Numbered from the stretch's first letter, positions 1 to 10,535 are shown. The stretch is 64,000 nucleotides of DNA from Dyella sp. RRB7 (GCF_022761115.1 NZ_JAKWJS010000004.1:248001-312000), one strand, 5' to 3'. The notes: a model not told the origin generated them from the letters alone. Program-made: numbers and translations.

Positions 1-1183
1 TATCGTTCTCGCCTTCTCCGGTGGCCTCGACACCAGCTTCTGCGTGCCTTATCTCAAGGAGCGCGGCTGGGCCGTGCATACCGTGTTCGCCGATACCGGC
101 GGCGTCGATGCCGAGGAGCGCGCCTATATCGAGCAGCGCGCCAAGGAGCTGGGCGTGGCCAGCCATGTCACCGTCGACGGTGGCCCGGCCATCTGGGAAG
201 GCTTCGTCAAGCCGTTCGTGCAGGCTGGCGAGGCGTATCAGGGCCAGTACCCGCTGCTGGTGTCCGACCGTTACCTGATCGTGGATGCCGCCATCGCGCG
301 CGCCAAGGAACTGGGTACCAAGGCCATCGCGCATGGCTGTACCGGCATGGGCAACGACCAGGTGCGTTTCGACCTGGCGGTGAAGGCGCTGGGTGACTAC
401 GACATCGTGGCGCCGATCCGCGAGATCCAGAAGGAGCATACCCAGACGCGCGCCTACGAGCAGGCCTATCTGGAGGAGCGTGGCTTCGAGGTGCGCGCCA
501 AGCAGAAGAGCTACACCATCAACGAGAACCTGCTGGGCGTGACGCTGTCCGGCGGCGAGATCGACCATTGGAAGACCCCGGGCGAGGGCGCACGTGGCTG
601 GTGCAAGCCGCGCGCCGAATGGCCGTCCGAAAAACTGTCGGTGACGATCGGCTTCGAGCAGGGTGAAGCCGTGTCGCTCAACGGCGAAAAGCTGCCGGGC
701 GCCAAGCTGCTGGCCAAGCTCAACGAGCTGTTCGCGCCCTATGGCGTGGGCCGTGGCATGTACACCGGTGACACCACCATCGGCCTGAAGGGCCGCATCG
801 TGTACGAAGCCCCGGGCCTGGTTTCGTTGCTCGCCGCGCATCGCGCGCTGGAAGAGGCCGTACTGACCAAGCAGCAGAACCGCTTCAAGCCGGAGGTGGC
901 GCGCAAGTGGGTGGAAGTGGTGTACGAGGGTTTCTACCACGATCCGATCAAGACCGACCTGGAAGCCTATCTCGCCTCCAGCCAGCGTTGCGTCAACGGC
1001 GAAGTGGTGCTGGAGACCTCCGGCGCCCAGGTCACCGCGGTGGAGGTGCGTTCGCCACATATCCTCAATGCGAAGGGTGCAACCTATGCCCAGTCGGCCG
1101 ATTGGGGCGTGGCCGAGGCCGAGGGCTTCATCAAGCTGTTCGGCATGAGCAGCACGTTGTGGGCCGAGGTCAATCGCAGCTGA
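1..1183 (+). CDS. argG: Argininosuccinate synthase, 5' end outside the window
   Basis: This enzyme ligates citrulline and aspartate with ATP to give argininosuccinate, the penultimate step of arginine synthesis, in the cytoplasm. The reading frame is open to the left edge (first whole codon at base 2). It begins inside the N-terminal ATP-pyrophosphatase loop, seen as FSGGLDTSF, so only a dozen or so residues are missing; about 393 codons are present against a usual length near 400. The internal GTG at 44 is not the start, because it lies after the P-loop. Further family marks are [14 protein letters not shown] and [11 protein letters not shown]. It heads a co-oriented arginine/proline cluster, with an inverted repeat in the 133-bp gap before the deacetylase gene. 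Confidence 0.96.
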   Translation, partial: IVLAFSGGLDTSFCVPYLKERGWAVHTVFADTGGVDAEERAYIEQRAKELGVASHVTVDGGPAIWEGFVKPFVQAGEAYQGQYPLLVSDRYLIVDAAIARAKELGTKAIAHGCTGMGNDQVRFDLAVKALGDYDIVAPIREIQKEHTQTRAYEQAYLEERGFEVRAKQKSYTINENLLGVTLSGGEIDHWKTPGEGARGWCKPRAEWPSEKLSVTIGFEQGEAVSLNGEKLPGAKLLAKLNELFAPYGVGRGMYTGDTTIGLKGRIVYEAPGLVSLLAAHRALEEAVLTKQQNRFKPEVARKWVEVVYEGFYHDPIKTDLEAYLASSQRCVNGEVVLETSGAQVTAVEVRSPHILNAKGATYAQSADWGVAEAEGFIKLFGMSSTLWAEVNRS

Positions 1184-1191
1184 TCTTTGCG

Positions 1192-1274
1192 CGTCATCCC
1201 TGCGCATGCAGGGATCCAGCGTCTTTCGCGGCGACGTGCAAAGACACTGGATTCCCGCCTTCGCGGGAATGACG
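1192..1274. repeat. Dispersed inverted repeat (REP/ITR-like), copy 1
   Basis: The left arm CGTCATCCCTGCGCATGCAG and a right arm ending GCGGGAATGACG are roughly complementary over about 35 bases. Each arm contains its own small hairpin, and the arms carry matching GGATCCAG/CTGGATTC and GTCTTT/AAAGAC segments. The same sequence family recurs at 4692-4729, 13524-13563 and 17246-17326, always between or at the edge of genes. It may act as a transcript-end hairpin after argG. Confidence 0.75.
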
Positions 1275-1316
1275 TGCTGGTAAACCTTGAAGCGATAACC
1301 ACACAAGACGGATCGC

Positions 1317-2411
1317 ATGAACGCACTACTGGACGACACTCTCCGACACCTGCGCGCGCTGGTCAGCTATGACACGCGCAATCCGCCGCGCGAGATCGGC
1401 ACCGGCGGCATCTTCGACTACCTGCGCGACAACCTGCCGGGTTTCAATATCCGCGTCACCGACTATGGCGCGGGCGCCGTGACCTTGTACGCGGTGCGTG
1501 GCCAGCCCAAGGTACTGTTCAACGTGCACCTGGACACGGTGCCCGATTCGCCGCACTGGAGCGCTGATCCGCACACGCTGCGTGTGACCGGGGATCGCGC
1601 GATCGGCCTGGGGGCCTGCGACATCAAGGGGGCGGCCGCGGCCTTGGTGTCGGTGGCCAATGTCACCCAAGGTGACATGGCGTTGCTGCTGTCCACCGAT
1701 GAGGAAGCGAACGACCCCCGTTGCATCGCGGGCTTTCTCAAGGACAAGCCCGTCTATGACGCCATCATCGTCGCCGAGCCGACCAAGGGTGAAGCAGTAT
1801 TGGCGCATCGTGGCATCCATTCGGTGCAGATGCGTTTCAAGGGCAGCGCCGGGCATGCCTCGGGCGAGTTGAAGCCGACGGACAGTGCCCTGCACCAGGC
1901 CATGCGCTGGGGCAACGCCGCGCTCGATTTCGTCGACAAGCAGGCGCACGAGCGCTTTGGTGGTCTTACCGGCCTGCGCTTCAATATCGGCAAGGTGGAA
2001 GGCGGCATCAAGGCCAACATGATCGCGCCCACGGCGGATATCCGCTTCGGCTTCCGTCCGCTGCCCACCATGAAGCCGGAGTGGCTGCTGGAGACGTTCC
2101 GTACCCTCGTCGAGCCATTGCCGGTGGAGTACGCCGAGCTGTTCCGCGGTGACTCGCTGCCTGCGGGCGATACCGCCACGGCGGAATCGCGCCGGCTTGC
2201 GGCGCGCGACCTCGCCGACGAGTTGAACATTCCCATTGGCAACGCCGTGGATTTCTGGACCGAGGCCGCGTTGTTCTCCGCCGCCGGCTATATCAGTTTT
2301 GTCTATGGCCCCGGCGACATCGCGCAGGCGCATACCGCCGACGAATGGGTCGCGCTGGACCAACTGCAGCATTACGCCGAAACCATCTACCGCATCATCG
2401 ACAAGAGTTAA
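1317..2411 (+). CDS. argE: M20 deacetylase, N-acetylcitrulline or N-acetylornithine type
   Basis: This is a zinc peptidase-family (M20) deacetylase of 364 residues that removes the acetyl group in arginine synthesis. Metal-ligand motifs are visible as HLDTVP (H71, D73), GACDIKG (D102), STDEEAND (E129/E130), VAEPTK (E154) and a late QAHTADEW histidine. In Xanthomonas the homologue in this gene position acts on N-acetyl-L-citrulline rather than N-acetylornithine, working with an acetylornithine carbamoyltransferase. The short length and the placement between argG and the fused kinase/synthase favour that reading. The carbamoyltransferase itself would lie left of the window, so substrate choice is inference. 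The next gene follows after 6 bp. Confidence 0.88.
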   Translation: MNALLDDTLRHLRALVSYDTRNPPREIGTGGIFDYLRDNLPGFNIRVTDYGAGAVTLYAVRGQPKVLFNVHLDTVPDSPHWSADPHTLRVTGDRAIGLGACDIKGAAAALVSVANVTQGDMALLLSTDEEANDPRCIAGFLKDKPVYDAIIVAEPTKGEAVLAHRGIHSVQMRFKGSAGHASGELKPTDSALHQAMRWGNAALDFVDKQAHERFGGLTGLRFNIGKVEGGIKANMIAPTADIRFGFRPLPTMKPEWLLETFRTLVEPLPVEYAELFRGDSLPAGDTATAESRRLAARDLADELNIPIGNAVDFWTEAALFSAAGYISFVYGPGDIAQAHTADEWVALDQLQHYAETIYRIIDKS

Positions 2412-2417
2412 GTCATC

Positions 2418-3734
2418 GTGGAAGCCCACAAGCACACCCGGAAAACCATCGTGCGCCTGCTTTCGAGCATGGGCAGCGCGAAGGAGATCCAGCAATACCT
2501 CAAGCGCTTTTCCCAGCTCGACGCCAAGCGTTTCGCCGTGGTCAAGGTCGGTGGCGCAGTGCTGCGCGACGACCTGCCGGCGCTCACCTCGTCGCTCACC
2601 TTCCTGCAGCAGGTGGGTCTTACGCCGATCGTGTTGCACGGCGCCGGCCCGCAGCTGGATGAGGAGCTGGCGGCCGCCGGCATCGAGAAGCAGACCGTCA
2701 ACGGCCTGCGCGTGACCACGCCCAAGGCGCTGGCGATCGTGCGCAAGGTGTTCCAGCAGCAGAACCTGCGCCTGGTCGAGGCGCTGCAGACCATGGATAC
2801 GCGTGCCACCTCGGTACCGTCCGGTGTCTTTACCTCTACCTATCTGGATCGCGACACCTACGGCCTGGTCGGCAAGGTCAGCCACATCAACCTGGCACCG
2901 ATCGAGGCGAGCCTGCGTGCCGGCTCCATTCCGGTGATCGCCAGCCTGGGCGAGACGGAAGAAGGGCAGATCCTCAACGTCAATGCCGACTTCGCCGCCA
3001 ACGAACTGGTGCGTGTGCTGCAGCCGTACAAGATCGTGTTCCTCACCGGTACCGGCGGGCTGCTGGACGACCAAGGCAAGATCATCGACTCGATCAACCT
3101 CAGCACCGAGTTCGAGCACCTGATGGCGCAGCCGTGGATCAATGGCGGCATGCGTTTGAAGATCGAGCAGATCGCCGATTTGCTGGCCGACCTGCCGTTG
3201 ACGTCGTCGGTGTCGATCACCAAGCCGTCCGAACTGGCCAAGGAGCTGTTCACCCACAAGGGTTCGGGCACGCTGGTGCGTCGCGGCGAGAAGGTGCGGC
3301 GTTTCGAGTCGTGGGACGGCATCGACCTGGCGCGCATGCGCGAGCTGATCGAGTCGAGCTTCGGCCGCGCGCTGGTGCCCGATTACTTCGAGCGCACCCG
3401 GCCGTTCCGCATCTACGTGAGCGAGAACTATCGCACCGCGATGATCCTCACCATGGAAGACGGCCTGCCGTATCTGGACAAGTTCGCGGTGCTGGATGAT
3501 GCCCAGGGCGAAGGCCTGGGGCGCGCCGTGTGGCAGGTGATGCGAGAGGAAAATCCGCAGCTGTTCTGGCGTTCGCGCCACGGCAACTCGGTCAACCATT
3601 TCTATTACGCCGAATCGGATGGTTGCCTCAAGCAGCCGCGCTGGAAAGTGTTCTGGTACGGCATCGACGACTTCGACACGATTGCCCGTTGCGTCGCGCA
3701 CTGCGCCACGCGGCAACCGACCCTGGTGGACTAA
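2418..3734 (+). CDS. argB: Bifunctional N-acetylglutamate kinase / N-acetylglutamate synthase
   Basis: The protein has 438 residues and catalyses the first two steps of arginine synthesis. Residues about 20-290 form an amino-acid kinase domain ([13 protein letters not shown] near the start, [25 protein letters not shown]). Residues about 290-438 form a GNAT acetyltransferase domain that carries the synthase activity ([39 protein letters not shown]). This fusion is the known Xanthomonas-type NAGS/K and resembles the vertebrate synthase more than E. coli ArgA. It is normally the feedback-controlled step. The start is a GTG 6 bp after the deacetylase stop, and argC starts 4 bp after its own stop, so the genes are very likely co-transcribed. 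Confidence 0.95.
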   Translation: MEAHKHTRKTIVRLLSSMGSAKEIQQYLKRFSQLDAKRFAVVKVGGAVLRDDLPALTSSLTFLQQVGLTPIVLHGAGPQLDEELAAAGIEKQTVNGLRVTTPKALAIVRKVFQQQNLRLVEALQTMDTRATSVPSGVFTSTYLDRDTYGLVGKVSHINLAPIEASLRAGSIPVIASLGETEEGQILNVNADFAANELVRVLQPYKIVFLTGTGGLLDDQGKIIDSINLSTEFEHLMAQPWINGGMRLKIEQIADLLADLPLTSSVSITKPSELAKELFTHKGSGTLVRRGEKVRRFESWDGIDLARMRELIESSFGRALVPDYFERTRPFRIYVSENYRTAMILTMEDGLPYLDKFAVLDDAQGEGLGRAVWQVMREENPQLFWRSRHGNSVNHFYYAESDGCLKQPRWKVFWYGIDDFDTIARCVAHCATRQPTLVD

Positions 3735-3738
3735 GGCC

Positions 3739-4695
3739 ATGAGCATAGCCAAGCAACGCATCGGCATCGTGGGCGCGCGCGGCCACACCGGCGCCGAACT
3801 GATCCGCCTGGTGGCGTCCCATCCGGCGCTGGAGCTGGCCTTCGTATCCTCGCGCGAGCTGGATGGCCAGCGCGTGGCCGATCACGTGGACGGCTTTAGC
3901 GGTGAACTGCGTTACGTGAACCTCGACCCCGCCGCGGTGGCGGCGCAGGGCGCGGACGTGGTGGTGCTGGCGCTGCCCAATGGCAAGGCGGCGCCCTACG
4001 TGGAGGCGATCGACCAGGCCAAGCCCGAGACGCTCATCGTCGACCTGTCCGCCGATTATCGTTTCGACGAGCGCTGGTATTACGGCCTGCCCGAGCTGAC
4101 CCGCCAGCGCTGGCGCGGCGAGAAGCGCATCAGCAACCCGGGCTGCTACGCCACGGCCATCCAGCTTTCCATCGCGCCGCTGAAGGATCTGCTGGCGGCG
4201 CCGCCGGTAAGCTTCGGTGTGTCCGGCTATTCCGGCGCGGGTACCACGCCCTCGGATCGTAACGACCCCGAGAAGCTGCGCGACAACCTGATGCCGTACT
4301 CATTGACCGGCCATATGCACGAGAAGGAAGCCAGCCGCCATCTCGGCCTGCCGGTGGAGTTCATGCCGCATGTAGCGCCGCATTTCCGTGGGCTTACCGT
4401 CACCACCAACCTCTACCTGGCGCGCCCGGTCAAGCGCGATGACATCGTGGCGCGCTTCCAGGGCGCCTACGCAGGCGAGAAGTTGGTGCGCGTGCTGGAC
4501 GAGGCGCCGTGGGTCAGCCAGATCGCCAACAAGCACCACGTGGAGATCGGCGGCTTTGCCGTCTCGACCGATGGCAAGCGCGTGGTGGTGGTGGCGACGC
4601 TGGACAACCTGCTCAAGGGGGCGGCGACCCAGGCCATGCAGAACATCAACCGGGCGATCGGCATGGACGAATACACCGCCATCCCGCTCACTTGA
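3739..4695 (+). CDS. argC: N-acetyl-gamma-glutamyl-phosphate reductase
   Basis: This is the NADPH-dependent reductase for the third step of arginine synthesis, 318 residues. The nucleotide-binding motif [16 protein letters not shown] lies at the N-terminus and the catalytic cysteine is C136 in [24 protein letters not shown] and [14 protein letters not shown] are family segments. ATG 3739 was chosen because the frame upstream of it lies inside argB, and it sits 4 bp after the argB stop. The stop codon falls inside the first bases of a palindromic repeat that fills the gap to argH. Confidence 0.96.
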   Translation: MSIAKQRIGIVGARGHTGAELIRLVASHPALELAFVSSRELDGQRVADHVDGFSGELRYVNLDPAAVAAQGADVVVLALPNGKAAPYVEAIDQAKPETLIVDLSADYRFDERWYYGLPELTRQRWRGEKRISNPGCYATAIQLSIAPLKDLLAAPPVSFGVSGYSGAGTTPSDRNDPEKLRDNLMPYSLTGHMHEKEASRHLGLPVEFMPHVAPHFRGLTVTTNLYLARPVKRDDIVARFQGAYAGEKLVRVLDEAPWVSQIANKHHVEIGGFAVSTDGKRVVVVATLDNLLKGAATQAMQNINRAIGMDEYTAIPLT

Positions 4696-4729
4696 CCGTC
4701 ATCCCGGCCTTCGCGGGGATGACGGTCAA
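4692..4729. repeat. Palindromic repeat at the argC stop codon, copy 2
   Basis: TTGACCGTCATCCC at 4692-4705 is perfectly complementary to GGGATGACGGTCAA at 4716-4729, a 14-bp stem with a 10-base loop. It shares the GTCATCCC/GGGATGAC core with the other dispersed repeats in the window. The argC stop codon TGA lies inside the left arm. No T-tract follows, so it is more likely a REP-like mRNA hairpin within the operon than an intrinsic terminator. Confidence 0.75.
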
Positions 4730-4767
4730 AAGACTTGCGCACCATTCCATTTGCAGGACACAACCCC

Positions 4768-6063
4768 ATGACCCAGCCGCTGTGGCAGAAATCCAACATC
4801 AAGATCGACGCCCGCATCATGAAGTTTCTTGCCGGCGACGACGTGCTGCTCGACCGCGAGTTCTTCCTGCACGACATCACCGCCAGCAAGGCGCATGTGG
4901 AAGGGCTGGCCCATATTGGCGTGGTCAGCGCCGATGAGGCGGCTGCGCTGAAGCGCGAGCTCGACGTGCTGGCCCAGGATTTCCAGGCCGGCAAGTTCGT
5001 GCTCGACGAGCGTTACGAGGACGGCCATTCGGCCATCGAGGCACGCCTGACCGAGCGCCTAGGCGATGCCGGCCGTCGCGTGCACACCGGCCGCAGTCGC
5101 AATGACCAGATCCTGGTGGCGACCCGCCTGTGGCTGAAGGACCAACTGGCGGCGCTGGAGCACCATTGCCGCGCCATTGCGGCCGTCTGCCTCGATCGCG
5201 CCGCCCAGCCGGCTATCCCGCTGCCGGGCTATACCCATCTGCAGCGTGCGGTGGTGTCTTCCACGGCCATGTGGTTCGCCGGTTTCGCCGAGGGCTTTAT
5301 CGACAACGCTCTACGTGCACGGCAGACCGTTGCGTTGATCGACGCCAATCCGCTGGGCACGGCTGCCGGCTACGGCGTCAATCTCAAGCTCGACCGCGAG
5401 CACACCACCGCGGCATTGGGGTTTGCGCGCATGCAGATCTCGCCGATCTATGCCCAGTTGTCGCGCGGCAAATTCGAAATGGCGGTGCTGGAAGCCATTG
5501 CCGGTGCGCTGCTGGATGTGCGCCGGCTGGCCTGGGACTTGTCGCTGTTCACCACGGCCGAGTTCGACTTCGTGAAGTTGCCGTCCGAATACACCACCGG
5601 CAGCTCCATCATGCCGAACAAGCGCAATCCGGATGTAGTCGAGTTGCTGCGTGCCAGCTACGCCAGCGTGGCGGCCGCGCGCACCGAGATCGAGCAGTTG
5701 CTGTCACTGCCGTCGGGTTATCAGCGCGACCTGCAGTTCTCCAAGGGCTCGCTGTTCCACGGTTGCCGTCATGGCCTGGCCGCGCTGGAACTGGTGCCCG
5801 ACCTGTTGGCGCGCATGGCGTGGAACGAGCCGGCCATGCGCGCGGCGATCGAGCCGGCCATGTACGCCACCGACGTGGCGATCGAGCAGGCGGCGGCCGG
5901 CGTGCCGTTCCGCGATGCCTATCGTGCCGCGGCGGATGCGGCGGCTTCCGCTGGCGCGGGCCGCACGCCCGAAGCCAGCCTGGCGGCGCGCGTCTCGCCC
6001 GGTTCGGGGCATGACCTGCGCCTGGATGAGTTGCGCGCCAGACTCAGCCAGCTGGATGGCTGA
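4768..6063 (+). CDS. argH: Argininosuccinate lyase
   Basis: This enzyme splits argininosuccinate into arginine and fumarate, the last step of the pathway; it belongs to the fumarase/aspartase superfamily and has 431 residues. The superfamily signature is [12 protein letters not shown]. Other diagnostic stretches are [11 protein letters not shown] and [12 protein letters not shown] 4768 was chosen over an in-frame TTG at 4735 because MTQPLWQ begins at the expected place and a GCAGGA Shine-Dalgarno lies upstream. The 72-bp gap after argC contains the palindromic repeat. Proline genes follow on the same strand after 125 bp. Confidence 0.95.
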   Translation: MTQPLWQKSNIKIDARIMKFLAGDDVLLDREFFLHDITASKAHVEGLAHIGVVSADEAAALKRELDVLAQDFQAGKFVLDERYEDGHSAIEARLTERLGDAGRRVHTGRSRNDQILVATRLWLKDQLAALEHHCRAIAAVCLDRAAQPAIPLPGYTHLQRAVVSSTAMWFAGFAEGFIDNALRARQTVALIDANPLGTAAGYGVNLKLDREHTTAALGFARMQISPIYAQLSRGKFEMAVLEAIAGALLDVRRLAWDLSLFTTAEFDFVKLPSEYTTGSSIMPNKRNPDVVELLRASYASVAAARTEIEQLLSLPSGYQRDLQFSKGSLFHGCRHGLAALELVPDLLARMAWNEPAMRAAIEPAMYATDVAIEQAAAGVPFRDAYRAAADAAASAGAGRTPEASLAARVSPGSGHDLRLDELRARLSQLDG

Positions 6064-6188
6064 ACGGTGAAAGGCGTGGGAGCCATCAGTGCGGGAAATG
6101 CCAAACATGGCCGTTGGGGTCAAGGTAGCGGCGTTCGCATGATGGTTGTCTCCACGCCCTATATGGCCAGACCGTTGGATGTGACTGC

Positions 6189-7364
6189 ATGAGCGCCGGC
6201 GTGTCGTCACGCGCACTGCAAGCGCAGGCGCTGCCCGCCTGGCGGCGGGCTGTGCTGAAGGTCGGCAGCAGCCTGCTGGCGGCCGATGGCGGCGGCTTGA
6301 CCACCCGCTATGCCCAGGCGCTTGCCGGCTTTATCGCGGCCAGTCGCGCGGCGGGGCGGCAGGTGGTGCTGGTGTCGTCGGGTGCGGTGGCCGCCGGCCG
6401 CGCGCTGCTGAGGCAGCATGTGCCAGCAGGCGGCGACCTGGCGGCGCGCCAGGCGCTGGCGGCGCTGGGCCAGGCGCCGATGATCGCGTTGTGGCAGTCG
6501 CTCAGTCCCGGTCCGGTCGCGCAGGTGCTGTTGACGCATGACGACCTGCGCAACCGCCGACGCTATCTCAATGCGCGCGCCACGCTGCGCGAGCTGCTAG
6601 CCCTCGATGTGCTGCCGGTGGTGAACGAAAACGACACGGTGGCGGTAGACGAACTCAAGCTGGGCGACAACGATAACCTGGCTGCCATCGTGGCGGCGCT
6701 GGTGGACGCGGACGTGTTGTTGATCGCCTCCGATATCGATGCCTTGTACAGCGCCGATCCCCGGCGCGATCCGCTCGCCACGCCGATAGCCAACGTAGAG
6801 ACATTGACCGCCGACGTGCTGGCGATGGCCGGTGGCAGCGGCAGCGCCGTGGGCACCGGCGGCATGCGTACCAAGCTGGAGGCGGCGATCAAGGCGGCGG
6901 CGGCCGGCATTCCCACCGCGTTGTTCAGTGGCCGCGAGGCCGCCACCGTCGATGCGCTTGCGCAGGGTGTCCTGCGCGGCACGCTGGTAGCGGCGGGGCG
7001 AAGCCGCATGCAGGCGCGCAAGTACTGGCTGCGCCATGCGCCAGCTGCCGGCGGTTGCATCCGTGTGGATGCCGGCGCGGTGCGTGCGCTGGCCGGCGGC
7101 CGCGCTTCGTTGCTGCCCGGTGGCATGGTCGAGATCCATGGCGACTTCCATCGCGGCGACCTGGTGGAGATTGTCGACGTCGACGGCATGCCGGTGGCGC
7201 GCGGCCTTTGCCAGTACGGCGCCGGCGAGGCACGACGGCTGGTCGGGCGGCACAGCCGCGAGATCGAGCAAGCACTCGGCTACAGCTACGGGGCCGAGGT
7301 GGTGCACCGTGACGACCTGGTCACCTTGGGCGACAGCGAGACGGCGGGAGAGGTCAACGCATGA
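6189..7364 (+). CDS. proB: Glutamate 5-kinase with C-terminal PUA domain
   Basis: This enzyme phosphorylates glutamate to gamma-glutamyl phosphate, the first and feedback-inhibited step of proline synthesis. It has 391 residues. An amino-acid kinase domain spans roughly residues 15-265 ([62 protein letters not shown]). A PUA domain spans about 285-375 ([16 protein letters not shown]). The last four bases overlap the start of proA (ATGA), indicating translational coupling. Proline sensitivity is family knowledge, not visible here. Confidence 0.95.
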   Translation: MSAGVSSRALQAQALPAWRRAVLKVGSSLLAADGGGLTTRYAQALAGFIAASRAAGRQVVLVSSGAVAAGRALLRQHVPAGGDLAARQALAALGQAPMIALWQSLSPGPVAQVLLTHDDLRNRRRYLNARATLRELLALDVLPVVNENDTVAVDELKLGDNDNLAAIVAALVDADVLLIASDIDALYSADPRRDPLATPIANVETLTADVLAMAGGSGSAVGTGGMRTKLEAAIKAAAAGIPTALFSGREAATVDALAQGVLRGTLVAAGRSRMQARKYWLRHAPAAGGCIRVDAGAVRALAGGRASLLPGGMVEIHGDFHRGDLVEIVDVDGMPVARGLCQYGAGEARRLVGRHSREIEQALGYSYGAEVVHRDDLVTLGDSETAGEVNA

Positions 7365-8629
7365 GCGACATTCATTCACTGGCGCTCGCCTGTCGTGATG
7401 CGGCGCCGCGCATCGCCTCCCTCGACACGGCTGGCAAGCGCCAATTGTTGAACGACATGGCAGCCGCGCTGGAAAGGCATGTCGAGGCCATCCTTGCCGC
7501 CAATGCGCGTGACATGCAGCTGGCTGCCGACAAAGGCGTGCAGGGCGCGATGCTCGATCGCCTGCGCCTCGATGCGGCGCGAGTTTCGGGCGTCGCCCAG
7601 GCCTTGCGTCAGGTGGCCGAACTACCCGACCCCGTAGGCGTGGTCACTCGCCGCGAGACAATGCCCAATGGCATCGCGGTAGAGCGCGTGCGCATTCCGC
7701 TGGGAGTGGTGGCGATGATCTACGAGGCACGCCCCAACGTCACGGCCGATGCCGCGGCGCTGTGCCTCAAGGCGGGCAATGCAGTGATCCTGCGCGGCGG
7801 CTCGGAGGCCATTCATTCCAATACGGCCATTGCCGCGGCGTTGCACGAGGCATTGCGCGCGCATGGCCTGCCGGAGGCGGCGGTCACGCTGGTCGAAGAC
7901 TTGCGGCGCGAGAGCATGGTCGAGCTGCTGCAGCTCACCGACGTCATCGACCTGGCCATTCCGCGCGGCGGTGAAGGCCTGATCCGCTTCGTCACCGAAC
8001 ACGCGCGCGTACCGGTGATCAAGCACTACAAGGGGGTGTGCCACCTTTACGTGGACCGCGAGGCGGACCTGGCGCTCGCGCTCAACCTGCTGATCGATGG
8101 CAAGACCTCGCGTCCGGGCGTGTGCAACGCACTGGAAACCCTGCTGGTGCATCAGGATGTCGCTGCGGATTTTCTGCCCCAGGCGGCGCAGGCGTTGCTG
8201 GCGCGTGGCGTGGAATGGCGCGGCGACGAGCGCACGCGTGCATTGGTGCCGCAGGCCAAGGCCGCCAGTGAAGATGACTACGCCGCCGAGTTCCTCGACC
8301 TGATTCTTGCGGCCCGCGTGGTGGCTGACATGGACGCTGCGATCGCCCATATCCGCCGCTACGGCTCGGATCACACCGAAGTCATCGCGACCCGGGACGC
8401 TGCCGCCGCGCAACGCTTCGTGCAGTCGCTGCGCTCGGCCGTGGTGATGGTCAACGCCTCCTCGCGGTTTTCCGATGGCGGCGAGCTGGGGCTGGGCGCC
8501 GAGATCGGCATCTCCACCACGCGCCTGCATGCCTATGGCCCGATGGGGGCGGAGTCGCTCACCATCGAGCGCTATGTGGTGCGCGGAGAGGGGCAGGTAC
8601 GGCACGCCACCAGTCTGGGCCAGCAGTAG
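7361..8629 (+). CDS. proA: Glutamate-5-semialdehyde dehydrogenase
   Basis: This enzyme reduces gamma-glutamyl phosphate to glutamate semialdehyde with NADPH, the second step of proline synthesis. At 422 residues it has the normal length for ProA. The catalytic cysteine is in [35 protein letters not shown] and [14 protein letters not shown] belong to the ALDH-like fold, and [19 protein letters not shown] is a typical C-terminal segment. It overlaps proB by four bases, so the two enzymes sharing a labile intermediate are made together. Confidence 0.96.
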   Translation: MSDIHSLALACRDAAPRIASLDTAGKRQLLNDMAAALERHVEAILAANARDMQLAADKGVQGAMLDRLRLDAARVSGVAQALRQVAELPDPVGVVTRRETMPNGIAVERVRIPLGVVAMIYEARPNVTADAAALCLKAGNAVILRGGSEAIHSNTAIAAALHEALRAHGLPEAAVTLVEDLRRESMVELLQLTDVIDLAIPRGGEGLIRFVTEHARVPVIKHYKGVCHLYVDREADLALALNLLIDGKTSRPGVCNALETLLVHQDVAADFLPQAAQALLARGVEWRGDERTRALVPQAKAASEDDYAAEFLDLILAARVVADMDAAIAHIRRYGSDHTEVIATRDAAAAQRFVQSLRSAVVMVNASSRFSDGGELGLGAEIGISTTRLHAYGPMGAESLTIERYVVRGEGQVRHATSLGQQ

Positions 8630-8668
8630 GAAAGCACCGGTCATGGGGATTTGACTTCCATCGGGCCT

Positions 8669-9799
8669 ATGCCCGATAACGCTGGGATGGTCCAGGGGCA
8701 ATCCGGATATATGGCGTCGCGGCATACGGCAAACAATTTCGATTTCGTTCGTCTTGCTGCGGCGGCGATGGTGCTTTGTTCGCACCAGTATGCGCTGCTC
8801 TTCAGGCCAGAGCCGCGCCCTTTCGGGCTGTTTACGCTGGGTACGCTCGGCGTACTGATATTTTTCTCGGTCAGCGGCTATCTCGTCGCGCAGAGCTGGG
8901 ACCGCGATCCGCATGCGTGGCGTTTCGCCGCGAGACGCTTCCTGCGCATCTGGCCTGGCCTGGCCGTTGTGGTGATGCTGACGGTGTTTTGCGTGGGGCC
9001 GGTTTTTTCCCGGCTGTCCCTGGGCGAGTACTTCCGGTCGGAGATGACGTGGAAATACCTGCTGCAGCTATGCCTTCGGGTCGAGCTTTATTTGCCGGGC
9101 GTGTTCGAGAGCAATCCCTGGCATGTAGTCAATGGCTCGCTCTGGACCATACCCATCGAGGTGAAGTGGTACGCCATCCTGATCGTTGCCTGCGTTTGCG
9201 GACTGTTGCTCAGGCGCGCCCGCTACGTGTTGCTGGCCGGTGTGTTGCTGTATGCCATCTACATCTTTGGGGTGTTCGACGTGCAGCACAATCCGCTCGC
9301 GAACTTTCCGCTGCCCGCTTTCGGATGCGAGTACGGCTGCTTTTTCTGTTACGGCGTGCTGCTGCAACGCTGGCGGCAGGTATGGGAACGGCATCCCCTC
9401 CTGACGCTGGCATGCCTGACCCTGCTTGCAGCTGCACTGGTTGTGTTGGATCGCCAATACGCCGCGGTCTATGTGCTGCTGCCCTTCGTGGTCATCGGCT
9501 TCGGTAGCCTTTCCACGCCCCTGCTCAGGGAGGCTGGCCGTTACGGCGATGTGTCCTACGGCATTTATATCTACGCCTATATGGTCCAGCAGGCGGTCAT
9601 TGCCGTTATCGGCATACGCCACGCGTATGCGCTGTCGTTGTCCGTTTCGATGGCGATCACGCTGGCCTGTGCCTTCGCCTCATGGCGTCTGGTCGAACGA
9701 CCTGCGCTTGACCTCAAGCGCTACCTGAGAACTCCCATCCGCATCGACGAAGGGAAGCGCGAGTCCGGGAACGTGCAGGCCGTGGCGTCCTCGCCATGA
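8669..9799 (+). CDS. Acyltransferase family 3 (OafA-like) membrane protein
   Basis: An integral inner-membrane acyltransferase of about 376 residues with some ten hydrophobic segments. The first segment carries the family histidine (VLCSHQYALLF). It is followed by LGVLIFFSVSGYLVAQSW and an FAARRFLRIWPGLAVV stretch typical of O-acetyltransferases that modify surface polysaccharides, lipopolysaccharide or periplasmic glucans. GSLWTIPIEVKWY fits the fourth or fifth segment. The start is uncertain: ATGs at 8669, 8687 and 8711 are in frame, and an AGGGGC ahead of 8711 makes that a good alternative (362 residues). It follows proA by about 40 bp, but no shared function is evident. The substrate cannot be told from sequence. 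Confidence 0.85.
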   Translation: MPDNAGMVQGQSGYMASRHTANNFDFVRLAAAAMVLCSHQYALLFRPEPRPFGLFTLGTLGVLIFFSVSGYLVAQSWDRDPHAWRFAARRFLRIWPGLAVVVMLTVFCVGPVFSRLSLGEYFRSEMTWKYLLQLCLRVELYLPGVFESNPWHVVNGSLWTIPIEVKWYAILIVACVCGLLLRRARYVLLAGVLLYAIYIFGVFDVQHNPLANFPLPAFGCEYGCFFCYGVLLQRWRQVWERHPLLTLACLTLLAAALVVLDRQYAAVYVLLPFVVIGFGSLSTPLLREAGRYGDVSYGIYIYAYMVQQAVIAVIGIRHAYALSLSVSMAITLACAFASWRLVERPALDLKRYLRTPIRIDEGKRESGNVQAVASSP

Positions 9800-9847
9800 G
9801 GGGGCCGCAGTCACGATGGTGACGCGGCACTTCGGTTCGCCGCTGGC

Positions 9848-10348
9848 CTATTTGCCTTGCGTGCTGGCAACCTCACGGTGGTCATAGCTGATCACTCGCG
9901 TCATTTCCCACTTGCCGTCCTGGTAGCGCCAGATGTTGAGGAACTTGCCCACGCCTTCGCACTTGTCGGTGCTGATCTGGCAGAAGCGATGCGTGCCCAC
10001 TTCCATCGCGCCATAGCCCTTGATCGGATACACCTCGAGCGTGCCGACCAGCTCGCGTCGCACCTTGTTGCAGATGTACTGGCGAGTGGCATTCACCACG
10101 GCGTCGCGTGAGTTCATCAGTCCGGCCTTGTCGTGGAAAAACTCCACGTCGGTGCTGAAGTAGTCGCCGAAGGTCTTCAGGTCACAGTGGTTGTAGGCGT
10201 CGAACACCTTGGTGTCGAGGGCGGTGATGGTGAGCACCAGCTCATCGCCGGTGGGGATGGTGTCCTCAGGCGTTGCGGCCCGGGCCATGGAGATCGCCAG
10301 CAGCGGCGTGATCATCAGGGCCAGTCGTTGCAGGGTGGACGTGTGCAT
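9848..10348 (-). CDS. Secreted NTF2/SnoaL-like protein (DUF4440 type)
   Basis: A 166-residue exported protein. ATG 10348 was chosen, rather than an open-frame start 32 codons upstream, because AAGGAA lies just before it and the protein then begins with a clear signal peptide (MHTSTLQRLALMITPLLAIS, cleavage likely after AMARA). The mature part, with the DAYNHCDLKTFGDYFSTDVEFFHDKAG motif region and a final KWEMTRVISYDHRE strand, looks like the SnoaL/DUF4440 cone-fold family, which holds both enzymes and binding proteins. It contains four cysteines, two of them around TDKCEG. It stands alone, transcribed away from an 187-bp gap that holds several palindromes. Function unknown. Confidence 0.75.
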   Translation of the reverse strand: MHTSTLQRLALMITPLLAISMARAATPEDTIPTGDELVLTITALDTKVFDAYNHCDLKTFGDYFSTDVEFFHDKAGLMNSRDAVVNATRQYICNKVRRELVGTLEVYPIKGYGAMEVGTHRFCQISTDKCEGVGKFLNIWRYQDGKWEMTRVISYDHREVASTQGK

Positions 10349-10443
10349 GGCTGTTCCTTGTCTGGGGTGTCGCGGAAATTGGCAGCAAGCGGCGTGCCAG
10401 CAGCCTGGATTCGGCCAGACGCTTGATCTATCGAGATAAGACA

Positions 10444-10479
10444 CCGCCAGCCTCTGGCGGGATGGCTGTCCGCGGACAG
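10444..10479. promoter_or_regulatory. Two adjacent palindromes downstream of kynureninase
   Basis: CCGCCAGCCTCTGGCGG at 10444-10460 forms a 7-bp stem with a 3-base loop. CTGTCCGCGGACAG at 10466-10479 is a perfect 14-bp palindrome. Further GGACA/TGTCC half-sites follow up to about 10500. They lie after the kynureninase stop and before the next minus-strand gene, so they may be a weak terminator or a repressor site. No T-tract is present. Confidence 0.4.
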
Positions 10480-10535
10480 ATGACGGACAGGCACGTGTCC
10501 GCGTCTGGTCGTGCTCCTGCCAGGCTGTCGGCGGC

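Noticed and set aside
1326-3788. An 820-codon open frame antisense to the arginine genes
   Set aside because: It is a GC-rich shadow of two well-supported genes on the plus strand. It has no domain, signal peptide or ribosome site of its own.
6147-6165. A promoter before proB with TTGTCT and TATATG
   Set aside because: The hexamers are only about 8 bp apart, too close for a sigma-70 promoter.
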